Shown: positions 1 to 7,387 of the stretch, piece after piece | How positions within the stretch are numbered: position 1 is the stretch's first letter | How the letters are laid out: every line of letters begins with the position of its first letter | Origin: Lentisphaeria bacterium | GTDB taxonomy: Bacteria > Verrucomicrobiota > Lentisphaeria > Victivallales > Victivallaceae | Direction of reading: 5' to 3' | Length of the DNA stretch: 64,000 bases | NCBI GenBank assembly: GCA_017456285.1 | Contig: JAFTJQ010000032.1 | Coordinates: forward strand, 22,447-86,446 | Position numbers and translations under genes: made by a program | Notes under the pieces: model-generated | What the model was told of the DNA's origin: nothing | Databases searched by the model: none | Seen by the model: the letters and a program-made list of their open reading frames with translations, nothing else

Positions 1-907
1 TTCGCTCAAGGTGCGATGCATCGGTACATAGTGCCAAATTTGCCGCAAGTTCAATGCTTTTATCGGTTTTTCGCAACATATTCCGCAAACTTCTCCGACA
101 CAATGGAGCAGCAATACAAGGTGTTGACGCTAAAGAATTTACATGTGAACAATCATCCCCGATCAAATCAGATAAAGCAATTTTGCAATAATCAATATCG
201 CTACTCGATTTCACATAATCATCCCAAGCAAAATAATACTTCAACCGCCATGAACGCTTTCTCGGTGCATCTTCACTATTCTCAAATGCCAAAATCTGAC
301 GACTGAAAGTAATTTTTTGGCTATTTCCCTCAATCATAAAACGATTTGAGCAGTTTTCAAAATTTTCAGCCGCCAAATGACGCCAAAGGTCATTCCCTGC
401 TCCGCACTCAAACTTAACTCCGTCACGGCAAGTAACATTGAATGCCAAAACAAAGCGATTTTCCTGATTGACAACTACATGCTCATCGGATAAATTAAAT
501 TTTTCCATTTTAACTTGATTATTTTCGATGAAAAAAACTTGCAGGGAGTTAAATTCTCCGCAAATCTCAAAATCTTCCAGCTTGAGTTTCTCAACTGCTC
601 CGATTCCCGGATTAACATCGACAATCACTCTCGCAAAGCTGTCGCAAAAATCAAAATTACGTCTGTTTTCAAACTCCGTACCGAACGGAATGGTTTGAAA
701 AAGTTCTGCCGAAGCAGAATAGTTGTCCAAAGTTGAATGAACTTTTAATTTCTGAAGCAATGCTCCATCCTCATTAAAGCCATTACACTCAAAGTTTTTC
801 AAAATAATTTGAGTACCGTTACGGTGATTAAAATGCAGAAATTCACTCTCTCCTGACTGCAAATTACACTCAAAATTACTGCCGATTATCTTATTTGTTT
901 CAAACAT
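1..907 (-). CDS. Unknown protein, C-terminus outside the window
   Basis: A stop-free minus-strand frame runs from an ATG at 905-907 off the left edge, giving at least 302 codons. GAGGGG lies about 9 bases upstream of the ATG, and the gap to the carboxypeptidase stop is only 20 bases, so it is probably the last visible gene of the leuA-54 aa-carboxypeptidase run. The protein is soluble-looking, with no signal peptide or membrane segment. It is rich in Asn, Phe and Cys and includes FAWDDY. I do not recognise the family. Plus-strand open frames here are shorter and lack ribosome binding sites. Confidence 0.72.
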   Translation of the reverse strand, partial: MFETNKIIGSNFECNLQSGESEFLHFNHRNGTQIILKNFECNGFNEDGALLQKLKVHSTLDNYSASAELFQTIPFGTEFENRRNFDFCDSFARVIVDVNPGIGAVEKLKLEDFEICGEFNSLQVFFIENNQVKMEKFNLSDEHVVVNQENRFVLAFNVTCRDGVKFECGAGNDLWRHLAAENFENCSNRFMIEGNSQKITFSRQILAFENSEDAPRKRSWRLKYYFAWDDYVKSSSDIDYCKIALSDLIGDDCSHVNSLASTPCIAAPLCRRSLRNMLRKTDKSIELAANLALCTDASHLER

Positions 908-927
908 TACTGCATGCCCCTCAAATT

Positions 928-1956
928 TTATTGCTTATAACCCCAGTCAAGCAACGCCTCAACGAAGTCATCTCTATCGCCTGCACGCTTAAAGCCGGTA
1001 ACAACTCCGAGCATCCTGCGGCCGTCACGCATGCAGCTAAATGCCAAACAGCTGCCTGCCTTGATCGTATATCCGGTTTTAAGTCCGTCCACCCCCGGAG
1101 TTTTGCGTTTTCTAACGAGGTTATTGGTATTGGTTAATTCTTTGGTATTATTGACGGCAAAAGTTTGATAAGTTTTTGCCCACTTCATGTATTCAGGGTG
1201 CCGCAAAATCTCATTCGCCATTACCGCCACTTCCAAAGCGGTACTTAAATTGTGTTTATTTTTGTCAGGCAGTCCGTGCGGATTGATAAAAATTGTCTTT
1301 TTTAATTGCAATGATTGTGCTTTGAGATTCATTTTTTTTACAAATTCAGCGACCGAATAATCAGCAATGAAAGCTCCAGCCAGAGCCGCCGCATCATTGG
1401 CACTTCTAATAGTTGCCGCCTGGAGCAGTTCCTCAAGTTTATAAATTTTATTCGGGCTTAACCCCATTGCACCGACTCGGATTGCCGCACACTCACGGGT
1501 TGCTTTTACCTGTGAATCGAGGGTAATATTTTTATTGCCGTACTTAATTTCCTCCAGCACCAGCAGTACGGTCATGAGTTTACTCATTGAAGCAATCGGC
1601 ACTTGCATTTCAGGATTTTTTGCCCAAATAACCTCATTGGTATTCAAATCAATCAAAATTCCTGCCGTCGGATAATTGGCAATTCTCGGAAATTTGATAT
1701 TATTTGACTTCGCCTTTGCCCAACTCAACTGCTGCATAAATGGGATTAATTCAGATTTTTTCAAAAATCTCGGTTCAGGAATACTCGACAAAGTTTTAGT
1801 TTTTACACTCTTTCCGGTCTTTTTTTCAACTTTCGTATCACTTGAATTACTTGAACACCCGAATTTAGAAACAAGTATAATTGCAAAAACTGCAATTACT
1901 GCGACAATTCCCAGTAATTGCAATCTTGCTCGTAAGGTATAATCAATATTTTTCAT
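928..1956 (-). CDS. D-alanyl-D-alanine carboxypeptidase (peptidase S11 family)
   Basis: This is a penicillin-binding DD-carboxypeptidase that trims the terminal D-Ala of peptidoglycan stem peptides in the periplasm. The 342-aa protein starts with an uncleaved membrane anchor at about residues 12-34 and a Lys/Ser-rich linker to about residue 60. The three active-site motifs are present: SxxK as S123-M-S-K126 (in IASMSKLMT), SxN in RSANDAAA near residue 184, and KTG in GLKTGYT near residue 295. Length and motif spacing fit the DacA/DacF group. It follows a 54-aa membrane protein by 3 bases, so the two are probably cotranscribed with leuA. The exact paralogue (DacA, DacD or DacF type) cannot be decided. 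Confidence 0.93.
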   Translation of the reverse strand: MKNIDYTLRARLQLLGIVAVIAVFAIILVSKFGCSSNSSDTKVEKKTGKSVKTKTLSSIPEPRFLKKSELIPFMQQLSWAKAKSNNIKFPRIANYPTAGILIDLNTNEVIWAKNPEMQVPIASMSKLMTVLLVLEEIKYGNKNITLDSQVKATRECAAIRVGAMGLSPNKIYKLEELLQAATIRSANDAAALAGAFIADYSVAEFVKKMNLKAQSLQLKKTIFINPHGLPDKNKHNLSTALEVAVMANEILRHPEYMKWAKTYQTFAVNNTKELTNTNNLVRKRKTPGVDGLKTGYTIKAGSCLAFSCMRDGRRMLGVVTGFKRAGDRDDFVEALLDWGYKQ

Positions 1957-1959
1957 AAC

Positions 1960-2124
1960 TTACAATTCCGGTTCAATAGAGTATTCGGGCGGCACATTCA
2001 GAGGCAAAGACTCTTCACTGCTATCCCCGATAACAAAGACTTTGATAACTATTATGTGGATAATAATTACCAACAGCACTAAAATGAAGAAGAATTTTAA
2101 GTTATTTTTCTTTTGATCTCTCAT
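1960..2124 (-). CDS. Small single-pass membrane protein (54 aa)
   Basis: This small gene lies between leuA and the carboxypeptidase. It reads ATG at 2122-2124 to TAA at 1960-1962. A basic N-terminus (MRDQKKNN) precedes one hydrophobic segment at about residues 10-32, followed by a short acidic tail with SSEES and a Pro-rich end. The topology suggests a cytoplasmic N-terminus. It sits 15 bases after leuA and 3 bases before the next gene, which supports translation as part of one operon. The ribosome binding site is weak. No family recognised; a role beside the cell-wall carboxypeptidase is only a guess from position. Confidence 0.62.
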   Translation of the reverse strand: MRDQKKNNLKFFFILVLLVIIIHIIVIKVFVIGDSSEESLPLNVPPEYSIEPEL

Positions 2125-2139
2125 TTTTTACTCTATTCT

Positions 2140-3825
2140 TTACTTTTTTACCGCTCTATTCAATGCACTGATCAATGCCGCAATTGCAGCGCGGTCAATA
2201 TTTGAATGAACTCCGACACCGTGGACTAAACGCTTCTCACCTTTTAATCTGATTCCGACAAAGGCAATCGCTTTAGCATCCGCATCATTGCCGAGTGAAC
2301 GCTCGGAAAAATCCTCTAATGAGAATTCAGGTAGCGTTTTATCCTGTGCCAAAGCATTGTAAACCGCACTTATCGGTCCATTACCGACACCCTTGAGCGG
2401 AGTTTGCTTATCTCCATTTACCCAAGTGAAGCTCACACCGATTAAATCGCCGTGCTGCTCCAAAATATCACGAGTATAATTGTGATAATCGTATGGCCCT
2501 ACGATATTTACAAAATTTTCATCAAAAATTTTCCGCAAGTCGGTGCTATCAATTTCACCACCCTTTTTGTCAATGTAATTTTGAACCACCTGACCGATTT
2601 CAGGGTGCATGACTTTGGGGGGATAAATTCCGAATTCTTTCTCAAGAATATAGACAATACCTCCCTTGCCTGACTGACTGTTGATACGGATAAGTTTCTC
2701 GTACTGACGCCCGACATCAGCAGGATCAATATGCAAATAAGGCATCTTCCACCCCTGTTCAAAAAATTCCTGAATCTCTCCACTGCGATCCATTCCCTTG
2801 CGAATCGCATCCTGATGCGAACCTGAAAATGCAGTGAAAACCAATTGTCCCGCATACGGGTGGCGGACATGCACATCAATTCCTGAACACTCCTCAACCA
2901 CGCTGACGATGTGATCCAAATTAGAGAAATCCAATCCGGTTTCAATTCCCCTCGAATAGAGATTCATTGCGAGAATCATAATATCCAGATTTCCCGTTCT
3001 CTCGCCGTGACCGAAAATTGTTCCCTCTACCCTGTTCGCACCTGCCATTAAAGCCAATTCAGTTGCCGCAACTGCACAACCTTGATCATTGTGGGCATGC
3101 AGACTGATTGAAGTCTCATCCATGTAGGGATATTTGCGGATAAAGTACTCTATCATATCCGCATACTGATTCGGAGAGCGACGCTCAACTGTCGCAGGGA
3201 GGTTCAAAATAAAGTCCTCTTTAGCGGACGGTCCCCAAACTTCCTTGACCTTTTTGCAAAGCTCAATGGTGAAATCCAAATCGCTGTCGGTAAACTCTTC
3301 GGGTGAAAATTCATAACTGATAATATCACTCATGCCAGCTTCGGCAACCATTTTTTTTACCAATTTCGTTCCGTCGATTGCCATTTGCTCAACCTCGGCA
3401 CGGTCATGACTGAAAACAAATCTGCCGTGGAGGTCACTGGTTGCCACATAGCAATGGATAATTGCCTGTTTTACCCCCTTGAGTGACTCGACGGTTCTGG
3501 CAATTAAATGCTCACGAGCTTGAGTTAAAACAGAAATTTTCACGTCATCGGGAATTAAATTCTCCTCAATAAGTTTACGGACGAAATCGTAATCATCCTG
3601 CGAAGCAGAGGGAAATCCAACCTCAATTTCTTTGAAACCGATCTCCAAAAGCATTTTGAAATATGCTAATTTTTTCTCCGGATTCATCGGGATAGGCAGT
3701 GATTGATTGCCATCTCTCAAATCCACTGAAGTCCAAGTCGGAGCTACGGTTATCTCTTTATCAGGCCAAGTGCGATTTACGATCGGCACTTTCGGCATCG
3801 GTTTGTATTTATTAAAGTTTGTCAT
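2140..3825 (-). CDS. leuA: 2-isopropylmalate synthase, long form
   Basis: It catalyses the first committed step of leucine synthesis, condensing acetyl-CoA with 2-oxoisovalerate. The 561-aa length and the N-terminus (KYKPMPKVPI, then TWTSVDLRDGNQSL with the catalytic Arg-Asp) match the LeuA type 2 family. The HMGL-like TIM barrel contains the metal-site SLHAHND motif and GHGERTGN. The C-terminal third (from about residue 430) is the regulatory LeuA dimerisation domain that binds leucine in this family. The gene is preceded by a short Leu-rich open frame and a terminator-like stem, so attenuation by leucine supply is likely. No other leucine genes are in the window. Confidence 0.96.
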   Translation of the reverse strand: MTNFNKYKPMPKVPIVNRTWPDKEITVAPTWTSVDLRDGNQSLPIPMNPEKKLAYFKMLLEIGFKEIEVGFPSASQDDYDFVRKLIEENLIPDDVKISVLTQAREHLIARTVESLKGVKQAIIHCYVATSDLHGRFVFSHDRAEVEQMAIDGTKLVKKMVAEAGMSDIISYEFSPEEFTDSDLDFTIELCKKVKEVWGPSAKEDFILNLPATVERRSPNQYADMIEYFIRKYPYMDETSISLHAHNDQGCAVAATELALMAGANRVEGTIFGHGERTGNLDIMILAMNLYSRGIETGLDFSNLDHIVSVVEECSGIDVHVRHPYAGQLVFTAFSGSHQDAIRKGMDRSGEIQEFFEQGWKMPYLHIDPADVGRQYEKLIRINSQSGKGGIVYILEKEFGIYPPKVMHPEIGQVVQNYIDKKGGEIDSTDLRKIFDENFVNIVGPYDYHNYTRDILEQHGDLIGVSFTWVNGDKQTPLKGVGNGPISAVYNALAQDKTLPEFSLEDFSERSLGNDADAKAIAFVGIRLKGEKRLVHGVGVHSNIDRAAIAALISALNRAVKK

Positions 3826-3867
3826 ATTATCTAAATCCTTAAATTTTTTTACGTTCAGTTATTATAA

Positions 3868-3940
3868 ATCAAATAAAAAATATTTTTCGCGAACAGCTTA
3901 AATTATCATCGTTATCTATAGACACAGCAAAGCTGTCCGC
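3868..3940 (-). terminator. Probable leuA attenuator terminator
   Basis: On the leuA transcript, GCGGACAGCTT (3930-3940) can pair over 11 positions with AAGCTGTTCGC (3889-3899), one being a G-U pair. A U-rich stretch follows at 3868-3888. The 5' arm lies inside the last codons of the upstream leader frame, just before its final Leu-Leu-Cys-Leu codons. A smaller competing hairpin (ACAGC-TTT-GCTGT) overlaps the same arm. A ribosome delayed on the leucine codons would mask the 5' arm. This is a reading of base pairing only; no folding energy was computed. Confidence 0.5.
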
Positions 3941-4017
3941 ATACTAAGTCGCTTGTGCAACAATAGTTCGGCAATAAACAATCGAAAACCAAAATATTTT
4001 TTATTAAAATTTGTCAT
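3916..4017 (-). CDS. Putative leucine leader peptide (33 aa)
   Basis: A 33-codon frame (ATG 4015-4017, TAG 3916-3918) starts about 22 bases after the predicted leuA transcription start, with AAGG about 10 bases upstream. Eight of its last 23 residues are Leu (GFRLFIAELLLHKRL, then ALLCL at the end), as expected for a leucine attenuation peptide. Its first six codons encode MTNFNK, the same as the first six of leuA, and the DNA around both starts is similar, so it probably arose by local duplication of the leuA start. It ends about 90 bases before leuA. Alternatively it is a chance frame in a duplicated remnant. Confidence 0.5.
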   Translation of the reverse strand: MTNFNKKYFGFRLFIAELLLHKRLSMRTALLCL

Positions 4018-4045
4018 TTTATTAAAACCTTCAACTTTTTTCGAT

Positions 4046-4074
4046 AATATAGCTTGCATATTATAAAATATCAA
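4046..4074 (-). promoter_or_regulatory. Sigma-70-type promoter for leuA leader
   Basis: Reading the minus strand, TTGATA (4069-4074) and TATATT (4046-4051) are separated by 17 bases. This puts the transcription start near 4039, just upstream of the leader ATG. It lies between the divergent leuA and gmhB genes. Confidence 0.6.
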
Positions 4075-4141
4075 GTATTTTATAGTGAAAATATTAAGTT
4101 TTTTTGCATTTTTTTCTATTTTTGCGAAAAGGAACATATCA

Positions 4142-4690
4142 GTGAAAAATAAAGCATGTTTTTTAGATCGGGACGGAGTGCTTAATGTCGAAGTCGATTA
4201 TCTGCACGAAACCGAAAAATTAGTTATCGAAAATGGTGTAATTGAAGCACTCAAAATTCTACAACAACACAACTTCAAATTACTGGTCGTAACTAATCAG
4301 GCAGGTGTTGCAAAGGGCCTTTATTCAATCGACGATGTGGAAAAAATCCATGCCGAAATGGCGAAAATTTTTGCCGAAGCAGGCGTGAAAATCGATAAAT
4401 TCTACTATTGCCCGCACCACCCTGATTACACCGGAAAATGCAATTGCAGAAAACCGCAGCCGGGAATGATCCTGCAAGGGGCAAAAGAGTTTGATATTGA
4501 CTTAAAATCTTCCTGCATGATAGGCGACAGAATTACCGATATTCAAGCCGGAATTGCCGCAGGGTGCGGACAAAATATTCTGCTTTTAAGCGGTTACGGT
4601 AAAAACACCGTCAAAGAAAATGACTGCACCCAAATTCCCATTGCCGAGAATCTGCTTGATGCAGTCAAAAAATATATTGTAAAATCTTAA
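4142..4690 (+). CDS. gmhB: D-glycero-D-manno-heptose-1,7-bisphosphate 7-phosphatase
   Basis: It is a HAD-superfamily phosphatase of ADP-heptose synthesis for the lipopolysaccharide inner core. The nucleophile motif ACFLDRDGVLN is at the N-terminus. VVTNQAG (motif II) follows, then the GmhB zinc-binding loop with CPHHP and GKCNCRKPQPGM, and the MIGDRITDIQAG loop carrying the acidic motif. I chose the GTG at 4142 because AAAGGA lies about 8 bases before it and it gives 182 aa, the usual GmhB length. An in-frame GTG at 4085 would add a hydrophobic 19-residue extension with no good ribosome binding site. HisB-N is the closest alternative, but the Cys/His loop favours GmhB. Confidence 0.88.
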   Translation: MKNKACFLDRDGVLNVEVDYLHETEKLVIENGVIEALKILQQHNFKLLVVTNQAGVAKGLYSIDDVEKIHAEMAKIFAEAGVKIDKFYYCPHHPDYTGKCNCRKPQPGMILQGAKEFDIDLKSSCMIGDRITDIQAGIAAGCGQNILLLSGYGKNTVKENDCTQIPIAENLLDAVKKYIVKS

Positions 4691-4693
4691 AAA

Positions 4694-5587
4694 TCAAGCC
4701 TTTTTGACAAAAAGTCCGCTTGTCCACTCTTTCTCGCTAAAGCGATCAATTTCCTCATAGCCGATTTCGCAAAATTCCTTTGAGAGATTATCAAATTCAC
4801 TCGTTAGGATTCCTGCCAAAATCAATTTACCCTGCGGCTTGACCCAAGTAGTAATATTGTTTTTGAAGCGAATCAATAAGTGTCCAAGGATATTAGCGGC
4901 AACCACATCGTATTGGTGATTTGCCTGATAATTTTCCGCGTCAGCAACGAAAAGATTAATATCATCTTTTTTGAAGCCGTTAAATTCAATATTCTCCGAT
5001 GCAACCATAATTGCATCAGGGTCGAAGTCAAACGATGTAACTTCTTGATACTTAAGTTTTTTTGCCGCAATTGACAAAATACCCGAACCGCATCCTGCAT
5101 CCAAAAAAGTTTGACTCTCATCATTAGCGGCAAGTTTATCAATCATTTTTAAGCAATAGGAAGTTGTCGCATGCTGTCCCGTACCGAAACTCATGCCGGG
5201 GTCGATTTGCACAACGACTTGTTCCGGGGTCGGATTAAACTCCAGCCAGCTCGGCTTGATAATTAAGCGGTCAGAAATGTGGATAATATTGAAATATTTT
5301 TTCCAACTCTCTGCCCAATCCTCTTTTTTCATCTCAAAGTATTCGACTTCAGAAATTTGAGTGCCGTATTCATTCCAAATTTTTACACTCTCAAGCAGAA
5401 ATTGATAGTTTGCTTTGCCCTCCTCGGGGGTAAGTGCATAGACGGTATGAAAGACATTTTTAGTCTCCTTATCCTCGTATGAGCTGAATTCAAGTTCAGC
5501 CGCATTCAAAAATTCCGCACTTGCACCGAAATCAGGTGCTTCATCCTTTAACTTAACACAATATAACAGATCATTTACTTTAGTCAT
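4694..5587 (-). CDS. prmA: Ribosomal protein L11 methyltransferase
   Basis: It is a class I SAM-dependent methyltransferase that trimethylates ribosomal protein L11. The 297-aa protein has the PrmA substrate-recognition domain over about residues 1-100 (EDWAESWKKYF is the hinge region). The Rossmann domain contains DPGMSFGTGQHATT and the SAM motif FLDAGCGSGILSIAA, then VAANILGHLL. These stretches are diagnostic of PrmA. Its stop lies only 3 bases from the convergent gmhB stop. No terminator is evident between the two genes. Confidence 0.95.
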   Translation of the reverse strand: MTKVNDLLYCVKLKDEAPDFGASAEFLNAAELEFSSYEDKETKNVFHTVYALTPEEGKANYQFLLESVKIWNEYGTQISEVEYFEMKKEDWAESWKKYFNIIHISDRLIIKPSWLEFNPTPEQVVVQIDPGMSFGTGQHATTSYCLKMIDKLAANDESQTFLDAGCGSGILSIAAKKLKYQEVTSFDFDPDAIMVASENIEFNGFKKDDINLFVADAENYQANHQYDVVAANILGHLLIRFKNNITTWVKPQGKLILAGILTSEFDNLSKEFCEIGYEEIDRFSEKEWTSGLFVKKA

Positions 5588-5643
5588 TCTCTATTTTTCC
5601 CTAATTAATTAATTTTGCAATTCAATTTTTAATTAATATAGCA

Positions 5644-6594
5644 TTATTTTTTATTTTTGCAATGTTTTTTTAATTTCGAGATATATGCCTGCTCCGCCAT
5701 ATAACCACCGATAGTGCCGATTTTTTTGCCGTTAGCATCCAGAATTACCGCTGAAGGAACGCCGCCGCCGAACTGCAAAGAACGCCGAACTTTATCATTA
5801 TGGGCTTTTTGGTCGGCAGGCATCGGTTTGCGACGGGGGTTATCAAGATAAAGCAATACAAAATGCTCCTCTGCCAATTTTTTGAACTTCTTTCTGCCTA
5901 ATACATCCTGCCGCAACTTAACACACCAGCCGCACCAATCCGAACCGGTATTGAGAACATAAATATTTTTGCCGCTCTTTTTCGCTTCCGCCAAAGCCAA
6001 ATCATAATCGACAAACCAATTATCATCAGGGCCGGGCAGCCAATTTTTATTTTTATTTTTCGGGGTCTCACTTTTAGAGGGTTGTTCATCGTCAATCGGA
6101 ACATCAGAGTCAAAAGCATCCGAATCTTCATCGTCATCACCGTCACATATTTTGGTTAATTCGGCGATATACTTTTTGGAACTTGAAAACTCCCTGATTT
6201 GCTCAACGACTTTGCCATTTGCCTCAAGTACAAGTGCACAGGGGATTTTATTAATTATCTTAAATTTCCGCTGTACCATGCTGTTGTGCTTAATTTGATC
6301 TTTCGGCATTGAAACATGCCACGGGGAATCGATATAAAGAACGACAAAATTTTCGGCGATAAGTTTTTTAAGGTCGCTACTGCCATTCATCCACTTCAAA
6401 AGCTGTTTACTTTGTGCATTCCAATCCGAGCCGCAATTGAGAATCAAAACCATTTTATCCTCGGACTTCGCCTGCTTAAAAGCATCATCCAACTTAACAT
6501 GCCAATTTTTATTACTTGGAGCAACCCACTCCGCCACGACTGAAAAACTGCATAAAAAACAGATAATTGCAATTATTAAATAACTTTTTCTCAT
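5644..6594 (-). CDS. Secreted protein with two thioredoxin-like domains
   Basis: The 316-aa protein starts with a signal peptide (MRKSYLIIAIICFLCSF, then VVAEW). Two homologous thioredoxin-like domains follow, joined by an Asp/Ser/Lys-rich linker near residues 155-185. The first has LNCGSDWNAQSKQL where the CxxC should be and therefore lacks the redox pair. The second has NTGSDWCGWCVKLRQ with an intact CGWC. Both carry the cis-Pro region (INKIPCALVL and GGVPSAVIL). It may be a periplasmic thiol-disulfide reductase, with domain 1 perhaps kept for structure or partner binding. The ATG at 6594 places GAAAGAG just upstream; starts at 6627 or 6624 would put residues before the signal peptide. Confidence 0.8.
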   Translation of the reverse strand: MRKSYLIIAIICFLCSFSVVAEWVAPSNKNWHVKLDDAFKQAKSEDKMVLILNCGSDWNAQSKQLLKWMNGSSDLKKLIAENFVVLYIDSPWHVSMPKDQIKHNSMVQRKFKIINKIPCALVLEANGKVVEQIREFSSSKKYIAELTKICDGDDDEDSDAFDSDVPIDDEQPSKSETPKNKNKNWLPGPDDNWFVDYDLALAEAKKSGKNIYVLNTGSDWCGWCVKLRQDVLGRKKFKKLAEEHFVLLYLDNPRRKPMPADQKAHNDKVRRSLQFGGGVPSAVILDANGKKIGTIGGYMAEQAYISKLKKHCKNKK

Positions 6595-6803
6595 TTTTAC
6601 TCTTTCCATATTCAACTTTTTCATCAATAAATATTTACGATATAATTAAGAAAGCACATTTTTCAAAAAAATCAATTTTTTAAACAACTTTCTGATTAAA
6701 AAAAACGATATTTTTTAATTATCCATTTTAATTATCGGAAAATTATGCTATATTTAGAAGTAATTTCAAAAAATTTATAAAAAGCAATTAAGGATTTGGA
6801 GCT

Positions 6804-7370
6804 ATGCAAATAATTTCAGGTAAAGCTCGCGGTGTTGTATTAGATAGTGTCGATACATTGGATATTCGTCCGACTTCGGCAAGGGCGAGGAAAGCACTTT
6901 TTGACAGTTTAGGTTCTTTCGAGGAGGCAATTGTACTGGATTTGTGTGCCGGCAGCGGAGCAATGGGGCTGGAAGCGGCTTCGCGGGGGGCAGAAATTGT
7001 CTATTCAGTAGAGAAAGACGCCCGTCATGTGCAAATAATTGAGCGTAACATCAGAAAATTACAGAAAACCGGAGTCGAAACGGAATTTCAGGTAATTCAC
7101 TCTGATATTTTGAATATGAAAAAAATTACTGCGGAAATCGATGAAGTTGATCTGATTTTCGGCGATCCGCCTTACGACATAAGTGCTGAACTTTTTTCTC
7201 AAATCGTTGCAGATGAAAACTTTAGAAACATGGCTCAAAATTCTTTAATCGTCTGGGAAATCCCTGATAATGCAGGGGCTGTCGGTGAATTTATACGTTG
7301 TAAATCGCTTTTTTCAGTATTTAATTTTCGAAAATTCGGTTCGACCGTTTTTTTGATGGCGGAATTTTAA
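6804..7370 (+). CDS. rsmD: 16S rRNA (guanine966-N2)-methyltransferase
   Basis: It methylates G966 in the 30S subunit. The 188-aa protein begins with the family's RNA-binding start (MQIISGKARG, then RPTSARARKALFD). It has the SAM-binding motif VLDLCAGSGAMGLEA and the catalytic GDPPYD tetrad of N2-guanine methyltransferases. Length is normal for RsmD. GGATTTGGAG lies just before the ATG. It precedes the comM-like gene by 17 bases and is probably cotranscribed with it. Confidence 0.94.
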   Translation: MQIISGKARGVVLDSVDTLDIRPTSARARKALFDSLGSFEEAIVLDLCAGSGAMGLEAASRGAEIVYSVEKDARHVQIIERNIRKLQKTGVETEFQVIHSDILNMKKITAEIDEVDLIFGDPPYDISAELFSQIVADENFRNMAQNSLIVWEIPDNAGAVGEFIRCKSLFSVFNFRKFGSTVFLMAEF

Positions 7371-7387
7371 GGTGACGAGGAGTTTTT

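Noticed and set aside
16..1137. Plus-strand open frames at 16-306, 515-736 and 895-1137
   Set aside because: They lie opposite a long continuous minus-strand frame (1-907) and the carboxypeptidase gene, have no ribosome binding sites and no recognisable features.
4085..4141. GmhB start at the upstream GTG (4085)
   Set aside because: It adds 19 hydrophobic residues not found in the family. The GTG at 4142 has AAAGGA at the right distance.
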